From NCBI GenBank assembly GCA_945862475.1, contig CAMAYW010000170.1:1-5881 (forward strand): DNA of 5,881 bases, given 5' to 3'. This document shows, one piece after another, positions 1-5,057 of this stretch. The DNA comes from Bacteriovorax stolpii. Its GTDB lineage: Bacteria; Bdellovibrionota; Bacteriovoracia; Bacteriovoracales; Bacteriovoracaceae. A program made the translations under genes and the position numbers. Positions within the stretch are counted from its first letter, which is position 1. Each line of letters opens with the position of its first letter. The notes under the pieces are model-generated. The model was not told the DNA's origin and did not search any database. It saw only the letters and a program-made list of their open reading frames with translations.

Positions 1-237
1 AATAAAAGCAATCTCCATCGCATCGGAGAAGTGTGAGCACAAAACAGTAAGGTGCTTTGAATTATCAATATGTCTTAGGTGATAAAGTTTTTCGACAGCA
101 GCTTTATTGAATGGGTTACAGACAACGACCCAGTTTGTTTCCGTTGGAAAACAAAGAAGCCCCCCGTCATTTACAATCTGGGAGGCTTTCTTCAAAACTC
201 TGTCGTCAGGATTATGCTCGACGACGTATTCGATCAT
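1..237 (-). CDS. YciO/Sua5/YrdC-family protein, N-terminal 79 residues (runs off left edge)
   Basis: Partial gene read leftward from an ATG at 235-237; 79 codons are visible and the 3' part lies outside the window. Family members bind nucleotide and RNA; TsaC/Sua5 make threonylcarbamoyl-AMP for the t6A modification of tRNA, while the role of the YciO branch is less settled. By eye the layout matches YciO best: an N-terminal beta strand followed by an NPDDR segment (residues 9-13), a helix, GG at 25-26, the PTET motif at 31-34, an LRHID segment at 54-58, and a TVLC strand followed by FSD at 64-72. Oddity: the usual small or glycine-containing run after PTxT (YGLG in Sua5, YALG in YciO) reads WVVV here (36-39). 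The gene starts three bases after the dksA stop codon with no strong ribosome binding site of its own, so it is probably translationally coupled to dksA. The family call is firm; TsaC versus YciO function is not resolved. Confidence 0.85.
   Translation of the reverse strand, partial: MIEYVVEHNPDDRVLKKASQIVNDGGLLCFPTETNWVVVCNPFNKAAVEKLYHLRHIDNSKHLTVLCSHFSDAMEIAFI
157..188 (-). other. GC-rich hairpin inside the yciO-like coding region, terminator-like
   Basis: On the minus strand AAGCCTCCC (rc of 180-188) can pair with GGGGGGCTT (rc of 157-165). This gives a 9-bp stem with one G-U wobble and a 14-base loop, followed by CTTTGTTTT (rc of 148-156). The shape resembles an intrinsic terminator or attenuator. 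However, the G-run encodes the GG turn of the family, so protein constraint may explain part of it. No function is shown. Confidence 0.25.
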
Positions 238-240
238 TGA

Positions 241-678
241 TTAATTTCCGGAAACACTCATTTCGCGTCCAAGTGATTTTGAACGACGCTCATAGAAATT
301 CTGATTCTCTTCTCTTTCCGACTCTTCTTTACAAAGAATACACATTTCAGAAGTTGGTCTCGCGATAAGTCTTGAGTAAGTGATCGGATCTCCGCATTCA
401 TCACACATACCATATTGATCTGATTCCACCTTACTTAAGGTTTTCATAATCTTTTTATAGTAGAGGCTTTCGCGGTTAGAAAAACGCATATCAGCAGCTA
501 GAAGAATATTATCGTTAGCTGAATCCACTTCGTCTTTAGCACCAGTGATAGAGTTGTGTTCATACTCGTGCTTCTTAAGTTGGAAATTTGTTCTAATACG
601 CTCTGCTTCGCTCATGAGTCTGTCTCTAAGCTCATTAAGTTGCTTATCTGACAAATGACTGTTTAGTCGAACTGACAT
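241..678 (-). CDS. dksA: DksA/TraR-family RNA polymerase-binding transcription factor
   Basis: Encodes 145 residues, close to the 151 of E. coli DksA. DksA enters the RNA polymerase secondary channel and, with ppGpp, resets promoter output in the stringent response. Both diagnostic parts are visible. A long N-terminal helical region (about 10-85) carries the coiled-coil tip motif D49-x2-D52-x-A54, matching the DxxDxA tip of E. coli DksA. A four-cysteine zinc finger follows with spacing C92-x2-C95-x17-C113-x2-C116, identical to DksA. A charged helix and a short tail (117-145) close the protein. The ATG at 676-678 is supported by AAGGAG at 687-692, eight bases upstream. It is the first gene of a leftward operon with the yciO-like gene and has a good sigma70-type promoter upstream. 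Bacteria can carry several DksA paralogues, so this may not be the only one in the genome; the intact tip and zinc site argue for a working polymerase-binding protein. Confidence 0.92.
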   Translation of the reverse strand: MSVRLNSHLSDKQLNELRDRLMSEAERIRTNFQLKKHEYEHNSITGAKDEVDSANDNILLAADMRFSNRESLYYKKIMKTLSKVESDQYGMCDECGDPITYSRLIARPTSEMCILCKEESEREENQNFYERRSKSLGREMSVSGN

Positions 679-686
679 CCTTAGTT

Positions 687-692
687 CTCCTT
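687..692 (-). promoter_or_regulatory. Ribosome binding site of dksA
   Basis: Minus-strand AAGGAG ends eight bases before the ATG at 678. It is one of the strongest Shine-Dalgarno matches in the window and fixes the dksA start. Confidence 0.8.
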
Positions 693-738
693 CTTACAGG
701 TCGGCTGTGTGGGCCGGGTTTGTGTGTTGGTAAGTGAA

Positions 739-767
739 ATTAAAAACTTTTCTCTTTTGATTGCCAA
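739..767 (-). promoter_or_regulatory. Sigma70-type promoter of the dksA-yciO-like operon
   Basis: On the minus strand, -35 TTGGCA (rc of 762-767, 5/6 to consensus) is followed by a 17-bp spacer and -10 TTTAAT (rc of 739-744, 5/6). Transcription would begin near 732, leaving a leader of roughly 50 bases before dksA. The discriminator just after the -10 is AT-rich. It is the best promoter match seen in the window. Confidence 0.6.
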
Positions 768-817
768 TAGGTAGGTGACTGATAAGGGCTTGTATTGTCT
801 AACATTTGCTTTCACGA

Positions 818-849
818 TTGCGAGAGAGTGTAAGGTTCTGATAAACCTT
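818..849 (+). promoter_or_regulatory. Possible promoter and inverted repeat upstream of the decarboxylase operon
   Basis: A weak match, TTGCGA (818-823), 16 bp, GATAAA (840-845), lies just upstream of the decarboxylase gene. Overlapping it is a perfect inverted repeat: AAGGTT (832-837), a six-base spacer, and AACCTT (844-849). A repeat covering a -10 region could be an operator, or simply a small hairpin in the leader. An alternative pairing is TTGCTT (806-811) with TGTAAG (829-834), spacer 17. The 193 bp between 679 and 871 hold the divergent promoters of dksA and this operon and nothing else I can see. Confidence 0.3.
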
Positions 850-871
850 CATCACAATAATAGGTAGATAT

Positions 872-2275
872 ATGCTTCAAACAAAAAATGAGTTTTTAAA
901 TGACGTTTTTTTGACACTTTCTGATTACATTCAACAGAGTGCAAAAACAAATTCTGTAGTGAAGATTTCGACTCCAGAAAAACTCAAAGAAATCATTTCT
1001 CCGCTCTCAAAATCTGGATGCGATCAGGAAACACTTTTAAATGATCTTAAAATCATTTTAGAGCATTCAATTAATACAACTCACCCCTTGTTCTTGAATC
1101 AGCTTTTTGGTGGGTTTAATGAGGCCGCATGGGCGGGAGAAATTGTGAGTGCTCTCCTTAACCCAACCATGGCGACTTTTGAGATTGCTCCGGTTCTAAC
1201 CATTATTGAGAAGCGCGTCGTTAATGAATTATTAAACTTAATGGGATTTGATCGCGGCGAAGGCATTATGGTGACTGGTGGAAGTAATTCAAATCTTCTT
1301 GCGATGCTTTGCGCTCGAACGGAGTACAGCCCAAGTATTCGCCTCACTGGTTTTGGCCATAACAGGTTTCGAATTTATGTATCTTCAGAGTCTCATTATT
1401 CATTTGATAAGGCGGCCAACATTACAGGTATTGGAACTCAAAACTTAGTTCAAGTTCCGGCGAATGAGAAAGGGGAGATGATTCCGGAAGAGCTTGAGCG
1501 CATCATCTCTGCCGATTTGAAAGAAGGATTTGTTCCTATTATGGTCGGTGCCACTTTTGGAACCACTGTCATGGGTGCTTTTGATCCTATTTTTAAAATC
1601 GCAAAAATTTGTGACAAATTCAATGTGTGGCTTCACGTCGACGCGGCTTGGGGTGGAGGAGCTTTGTTCTCCTCTCAAAAGGATTTATTAAAAGGAATTC
1701 AGCTCGCGGATTCTGTGGCCTTTGATGCTCATAAAACCATGGGTACACCCCTTGTGACTTCATTTTTTCTAACCAAACACGCAGGGATTTTAAGAAATAC
1801 CAACCGAGGCGGTGGAACAGAGTATCTCTTTCATGAATATGATAATTCAGATTGGGATACTGGAACGTACTCTCTTCAATGCGGAAGAAGAGCAGATGTT
1901 TTAAAGTTTTGGCTCCTATGGCGGGCCTACGGAACAGATGGTCTCATTAAAAGAACAGATCATTTATTTGATCTTGCAGCATTTGCAACACAAGAAATAA
2001 AATTGAATCCTCGCTTTAAAATAATTCATTCAAATTACTTAAATCTTTGTTTCCAGGTTTTGCCAAGGAATTCTCGAGAGGGAGCAAGTCAGTTTACGTT
2101 AAGAGTACGTAAGGAGTTATTGAAATCCGGTAAGGCGATGGTGAACTATGCTGAAAAATCAGATGGTACGATTTTCTTTAGGTTAGTGTTTCCAAATCAT
2201 AACACTGAGCGAAGTCATATTTCTGAGTTGCTTAAAATCATCTTGGAAACCGCAGATAGGATCGATATAGTTTAA
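872..2275 (+). CDS. PLP-dependent group II amino-acid decarboxylase (glutamate / cysteine-sulfinate / aspartate type)
   Basis: A 467-residue cytoplasmic enzyme of the pyridoxal-phosphate decarboxylase family that includes GAD65/67, CSAD and bacterial aspartate decarboxylases; it removes the alpha-carboxylate as CO2. Visible landmarks: HPLFLNQLFGG (71-81, substrate loop, Q77), a TFEIAPV segment (102-108), TGGSNSN (135-141), H175 in SESHYS (expected to stack on PLP), HVDAAWGG (255-262, D257 to the pyridine nitrogen) and DAHKTMG (285-291) with the Schiff-base K288. EYLF (317-320) aligns by eye with the catalytic-loop tyrosine of GAD67 (here Y318). FFR (435-437) aligns with the GAD arginine that holds the alpha-carboxylate (here R437). 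These favour an acidic substrate, but glutamate, aspartate and cysteine sulfinate cannot be told apart. It lacks the long N-terminal extension of animal GAD and is close to CSAD in length. The start has a modest AGGTAG (862-867) site. First gene of a three-gene rightward operon. Confidence 0.92.
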   Translation: MLQTKNEFLNDVFLTLSDYIQQSAKTNSVVKISTPEKLKEIISPLSKSGCDQETLLNDLKIILEHSINTTHPLFLNQLFGGFNEAAWAGEIVSALLNPTMATFEIAPVLTIIEKRVVNELLNLMGFDRGEGIMVTGGSNSNLLAMLCARTEYSPSIRLTGFGHNRFRIYVSSESHYSFDKAANITGIGTQNLVQVPANEKGEMIPEELERIISADLKEGFVPIMVGATFGTTVMGAFDPIFKIAKICDKFNVWLHVDAAWGGGALFSSQKDLLKGIQLADSVAFDAHKTMGTPLVTSFFLTKHAGILRNTNRGGGTEYLFHEYDNSDWDTGTYSLQCGRRADVLKFWLLWRAYGTDGLIKRTDHLFDLAAFATQEIKLNPRFKIIHSNYLNLCFQVLPRNSREGASQFTLRVRKELLKSGKAMVNYAEKSDGTIFFRLVFPNHNTERSHISELLKIILETADRIDIV

Positions 2276-2299
2276 CTCAAATTTTAAAGTTGAGGTTTT
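2276..2299 (+). promoter_or_regulatory. Short hairpin overlapping the ribosome binding site of the DUF2231 gene
   Basis: The 24-bp gap after the decarboxylase stop holds CTCAA (2276-2280), a nine-base loop and TTGAG (2290-2294). The 3' arm contains most of the only plausible Shine-Dalgarno, GAGG (2292-2295), four bases before the ATG at 2300. Folding would hide the site, so DUF2231 translation may depend on ribosomes finishing the decarboxylase. The stem is only five pairs and probably weak. The TTTT that follows is too short for a convincing terminator. Confidence 0.3.
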
Positions 2300-2908
2300 A
2301 TGCAGCTTCCCTTTCATCCAATTGTCGTTCATTTTCCGCTGGCCCTTACATTTATCATGCCGGTTCTTATTATCGTATTTGCACTTATGATTAAGATGAA
2401 TAAGATGCAGCCCCAGACTTGGCTCATTATCATCGGTTTACAATTGGCAGTTGTTGTTAGTGGTTATGTCGCTCTTGAGAGTGGTGAAGCGGAAGAGGAT
2501 AAAGTTGAAAAGATTGTTGGAAAGAAACTCATTCATGAACATGAAGAAGCTGCAGAAATATTTGTGGGCTCAACAGTATTAGTTCTTGTTTTATCGATAG
2601 CTGTGTTTTTTATCCGAAAAGATATTGGTTTTGCCATTAAGCTCGGAATTGCTGGGATTGGTCTCGTTTCTTGTTTTCTGGCCTACCGAACTGGGCATCT
2701 TGGCGGAGAATTGGTTTATGGTCACGGAGCAGCAAGTGCTTATACTGAAGAGATTGAACCGCAAGGTTTATTACCAACTCCAGGCAAAGAAACTTCAGAG
2801 TCGCCAAATCCAACAGATGACAATGAGAGTTTGAAGGCCGATGATAATGACTACGGTAACTCGGATGACGATTCGGTTATTGATGATGATTCCAAACAAG
2901 AGGATTAA
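2300..2908 (+). CDS. DUF2231-family four-helix membrane protein with acidic C-terminal tail
   Basis: Encodes 202 residues. The opening FHPIVVHFPLAL (5-16) is the hallmark of the DUF2231 family, whose molecular function is not established. Four membrane segments are visible at about 8-30, 41-60, 88-105 and 110-129. Further histidines sit in HEHEE (79-83) and in TGHLGGELVYGHG (131-143). With H6 and H11 these are regularly placed enough to suggest metal or heme binding, but that is inference. The basic loops (32-36, 106-107) should face the cytoplasm, which puts the acidic 60-87 loop and the C-terminal tail in the periplasm. The tail (about 150-202) is low-complexity, with 14 of the last 30 residues Asp or Glu. 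The gene lies 24 bp after the decarboxylase and one base before the exported Cys-repeat gene, so all three are probably co-transcribed. Confidence 0.85.
   Translation: MQLPFHPIVVHFPLALTFIMPVLIIVFALMIKMNKMQPQTWLIIIGLQLAVVVSGYVALESGEAEEDKVEKIVGKKLIHEHEEAAEIFVGSTVLVLVLSIAVFFIRKDIGFAIKLGIAGIGLVSCFLAYRTGHLGGELVYGHGAASAYTEEIEPQGLLPTPGKETSESPNPTDDNESLKADDNDYGNSDDDSVIDDDSKQED
2898..2903 (+). promoter_or_regulatory. Ribosome binding site of the Cys-repeat protein gene
   Basis: AAGAGG lies six bases before the ATG at 2910, inside the last codons of the DUF2231 gene. It decides the start: the frame is open further upstream (from 2841), but that stretch only reads through the acidic tail of the previous gene and has no such site. 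Confidence 0.7.
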
Positions 2909-2909
2909 G

Positions 2910-3443
2910 ATGAAAGGCGTTTTTACTATTGGAGTATTTTTCTTTTCTCTGACTGCATTTGCTCAATGGATGCCGGGAAGAATCTATCCTGTCTCTTGCC
3001 AAAATAATTATTTGATTTCGAATCGTGGGACAACTCTTTATCGATTTAATTTTGCTTCTGATTGTCCCCGAGCTTTAAGTGAAGCGCGAATGAATATGGG
3101 AAAATTTTGTGATAACGAAAAGCTTATCCGTGAAGATGGTACATATGTTCATTTGTTTACTTTTAGATCGGATTGTCAGGATGGATTAGCAGATTTACGC
3201 ACCTCTCGAGTGGGTCTTTATTGCAGTAACGGGGATATGAATCAAATCTATCGCGGTACAATTGCTTTTATGACTTTTAAATCAAGTTGCCGAGAAGCAA
3301 TCTATCAAGCGGGAATGTATCGAGGTTTATTTTGTCACAACGGTAGGATGATGGATTTTGTTGGTCGAATCATTCGAGATTACACTTTCAATTCTTCTTG
3401 TATTCGTGAGCTTCCTGTTATGAGTAGAACTTATCCAAGATAA
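2910..3443 (+). CDS. Exported eight-cysteine tandem-repeat protein, unrecognised family
   Basis: Encodes 177 residues. A signal peptide is clear: MKG, a hydrophobic stretch (about 4-17) and a likely cut after AFA (16-18), so the mature protein begins near Q19 in the periplasm or outside. There is no lipobox. The whole mature part is four tandem repeats starting at C30, C67, C105 and C142. Each opens with C-x-N and has its second cysteine exactly 22 residues on (C52, C89, C127, C164), inside a [FMY]-x-F-x-S-[DS]-C motif. Three repeats are preceded by G-x-[FY]. Eight cysteines and no others suggest four disulfides. The mature chain is basic by count (21 Lys/Arg against 14 Asp/Glu). It follows the DUF2231 gene by one base, so the two are probably made together. 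I do not recognise the fold or family; an adhesin, a binding protein or an inhibitor are possible, and none is supported. Confidence 0.85.
   Translation: MKGVFTIGVFFFSLTAFAQWMPGRIYPVSCQNNYLISNRGTTLYRFNFASDCPRALSEARMNMGKFCDNEKLIREDGTYVHLFTFRSDCQDGLADLRTSRVGLYCSNGDMNQIYRGTIAFMTFKSSCREAIYQAGMYRGLFCHNGRMMDFVGRIIRDYTFNSSCIRELPVMSRTYPR
2997..3440 (+). repeat. Four tandem 37/38-residue cysteine repeats (coding)
   Basis: Unit 1 is 2997-3107, unit 2 is 3108-3221, unit 3 is 3222-3332 and unit 4 is 3333-3440. Shared protein positions are C-x-N at the start, [FMY]-x-F-x-S-[DS]-C at residues 17-23 of each unit, and [AG]-[LI] or E-L three to four residues after the second cysteine. Spacing between paired cysteines is 22 in all four units, and between units 15, 16 and 15. 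The units are strongly diverged in sequence outside these positions, so this is an old duplication rather than recent expansion. Confidence 0.85.
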
Positions 3444-3445
3444 TG

Positions 3446-3778
3446 TCATTTCCTAAAGATAAAATAGACAGCTCCAATTAAACAGAATGAGGCATAGAGA
3501 AAGTTCTTATTTAATTCTTCTTTCATAAAAAAAATCGCAAAAAGAGAAAAGACCAGCATCGTAATCACTTCTTGAATGATTTTTAACTGAGCGAGTGAAA
3601 AATACTGGTATCCTATTCTGTTGGCCGGAACTTGAAAACAATACTCAAAAAAAGCGATTCCCCAACTTGCAAGGATCGCTATCCAAAAGGGTTTCGTTCC
3701 AAGTGTTTTTAAATGTCCATACCAAGCATAGGTCATGAAGAGATTTGATAAGAAAAGAAGGCCTACAGTTTTAAGCAT
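3446..3778 (-). CDS. DUF486 (DMT-like) small four-helix membrane protein
   Basis: Encodes 110 residues, the usual size of DUF486 proteins, which are grouped with the drug/metabolite transporter superfamily; the substrate is unknown. Signature stretches are FMTYAWYGHLK (14-24), the WGIAFFEYCFQVPANRIGY region (39-57), AQLKIIQEVIT (63-73) and the closing GAVYFIF (102-108). Membrane segments fall at about 3-20, 31-48, 65-85 and 92-108. Such small four-helix proteins are expected to work as dimers. The ATG (3776-3778) overlaps by one base the TGA of the upstream thioredoxin-fold gene, which implies translational coupling. A GTG one codon earlier (3779-3781) is an equally possible start and changes the protein by one residue. 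The stop codon lies 2 bp from that of the convergent Cys-repeat gene, leaving no room for a separate terminator. Confidence 0.9.
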   Translation of the reverse strand: MLKTVGLLFLSNLFMTYAWYGHLKTLGTKPFWIAILASWGIAFFEYCFQVPANRIGYQYFSLAQLKIIQEVITMLVFSLFAIFFMKEELNKNFLYASFCLIGAVYFIFRK

Positions 3779-4980
3779 CACTTCACCATCTCTTCAACCG
3801 TTTGGTTAAATTCCTTTTTCCAACGTTCGAAAAATACGCCTGTACTTGGACCAGTAAAACCAGCATGAATTTTTATGATTTCATGATTTTTATTGAGAAA
3901 AAGAGTCGTTGGGAAGGAAATAAAATTCTTCAGTCCCGGAATCTTATCTTTGGGTTTATCATCACTTGTTGAACCCGCAATGAGAAGGGTGTAGGGAATT
4001 TGATATTTTTTCTTCGTTTTAAGGAGTTGCTTTTTTGCTTCTTCCTTTGTGTTACTGCGTTCGAACGCGAGGGCAATGATTTCGATCTTTTTTTGCTTCC
4101 TCGTTTTGTACCAAGGGATGAGATAATTCATTTCATCAAGACAATTCGGGCACCAAGAGCCAAAGAATTGTACGATGATCGGTTTATTTTTGAATTGAGG
4201 AGATTCCAATTGAATGAATTTTCCTTGGAGATCAGGGAAACTAAAGCTCAAGCGATCAAGTTGAGTTTGCTTATACGCATCGGGAAGTTCTGCTGTTTCA
4301 TCTTTCTTTCCTTCAATGATTGTTTTGTAACTTGAAAGAATTTGGGCAGAAAGTTTTCCGTCTTTTACTTTTCCTTTTAGTAAATAATTATAAACACCAT
4401 CAAAGCTAGCTGCTTCAAATTCATTCCCTGAGACATAACCTTCAAAATATCTGTAATCACCCGTTGGAGTCAGAATACTGCCATGAATGAGGTCACCTTT
4501 TTGTTCAAACAATAGGACACCTGTCCCAGATTGTTCTTGTTCATCCAGCATTGAGATGGCCCATCGGCCCGATAGATTAATCTCTGATTTTTGCTTTTTT
4601 TCTGCAAAACGCTCAGAAATACCGAAATTCCCAGACACAGGAGTTTTTACTTTTGGGTTTTTATTGTGACGAACCAGTGCTCCAGAAAGAAGTCCATCCT
4701 TTAGAAGCTCTAATTCAAGAGACATTTCATACGTTTGAATGGGAATACTGATTTGATTTCCATTTACCTGAATGTCTTTTAAAGGAATGATTTCCTTACC
4801 GTTTTGTAGAGAAGCCTCATATTTATTCTTGTTTTTAGAAAACTCTAGGATAAAGGGGATTACTGAATGGGTCGTTTTTAGTTCAAATCGCCACGGCCCG
4901 GTGTTTAAAGTCCCAGAAAAAGCTTTAAAACTCAAGAACAGTAAAAATATCATCATAAGTCTTAAAGTTTTTTTCATCAT
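3778..4980 (-). CDS. Exported TlpA-like thioredoxin-fold protein with duplicated beta-rich N-terminal region
   Basis: Encodes 400 residues. MMKK plus a hydrophobic run (about 5-18) and AFS (20-22) form a signal peptide, so the protein acts in the periplasm. The C-terminal half (about 240-390) is a TlpA/ResA-like redoxin: a strand (IIVQFFG, 268-274), active site WCPNC (276-280; redox C277 and C280), and the cis-proline loop FPTT (356-359, P357). The role would be reducing or shuffling disulfides in exported proteins. The N-terminal 28-215 is beta-rich and appears duplicated. W30 and W140 open the two halves; V-x-G-N occurs at 72-75 and 183-186, and KDG with a nearby Leu-Ser at 94-99 and 206-211, at near-equal distances. 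The ATG at 4978-4980 is chosen because of AAGGGG (4990-4995) upstream and because it puts the signal peptide first; an ATG at 5040 would add 20 charged residues in front. It overlaps the DUF486 gene by one base and is divergent from rapA. Confidence 0.87.
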   Translation of the reverse strand: MMKKTLRLMMIFLLFLSFKAFSGTLNTGPWRFELKTTHSVIPFILEFSKNKNKYEASLQNGKEIIPLKDIQVNGNQISIPIQTYEMSLELELLKDGLLSGALVRHNKNPKVKTPVSGNFGISERFAEKKQKSEINLSGRWAISMLDEQEQSGTGVLLFEQKGDLIHGSILTPTGDYRYFEGYVSGNEFEAASFDGVYNYLLKGKVKDGKLSAQILSSYKTIIEGKKDETAELPDAYKQTQLDRLSFSFPDLQGKFIQLESPQFKNKPIIVQFFGSWCPNCLDEMNYLIPWYKTRKQKKIEIIALAFERSNTKEEAKKQLLKTKKKYQIPYTLLIAGSTSDDKPKDKIPGLKNFISFPTTLFLNKNHEIIKIHAGFTGPSTGVFFERWKKEFNQTVEEMVK

Positions 4981-5057
4981 ACGCTTTAACCCCTTTCCGT
5001 CATTTGGTAATATCTTGGTCCAATCGTGGTATTTTGTCACCCAAAGACGGAGGATAG
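4981..5057. promoter_or_regulatory. Divergent control region between the thioredoxin-fold gene and rapA
   Basis: These 77 bp must hold the start signals of both genes, unless the thioredoxin-fold gene is read from within rapA. Visible are the leftward ribosome binding site AAGGGG (4990-4995, nine bases before the ATG) and the rightward GGAGG (5049-5053, four bases before the rapA ATG). A possible extended -10 for rapA reads TGGTATTTT (5027-5035), with no good -35. For the leftward gene, GTGACA (rc of 5035-5040) is a fair -35, but no convincing -10 follows. Confidence 0.35.

Noticed and set aside
111..368. Rightward open frame of 85 codons
   Set aside because: It lies antisense across the 3' end of dksA and the start of the yciO-like gene, both of which have clear family motifs; its own product has no recognisable feature.
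1099..1678. Two leftward open frames inside the decarboxylase gene
   Set aside because: They are antisense to the conserved PLP-enzyme sequence and show no family features.
2276..2299. Intrinsic terminator between the decarboxylase and DUF2231 genes
   Set aside because: The stem has only five pairs and the T-run is four bases and directly followed by the next ATG; read-through into an operon is more likely.
2625..2834. 69-codon rightward frame inside the DUF2231 gene
   Set aside because: It is an out-of-frame shadow of the DUF2231 coding sequence with no recognisable content.
2841..2909. 23-residue N-terminal extension of the Cys-repeat protein
   Set aside because: It overlaps the acidic tail of the DUF2231 gene in another frame, lacks a ribosome binding site and would bury the signal peptide; the ATG at 2910 has AAGAGG six bases upstream.
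4981..5040. 20-residue N-terminal extension of the thioredoxin-fold protein (start at 5040)
   Set aside because: It puts a charged stretch before the signal peptide, while the ATG at 4980 has a good AAGGGG site; the extension would also take up most of the divergent promoter region.
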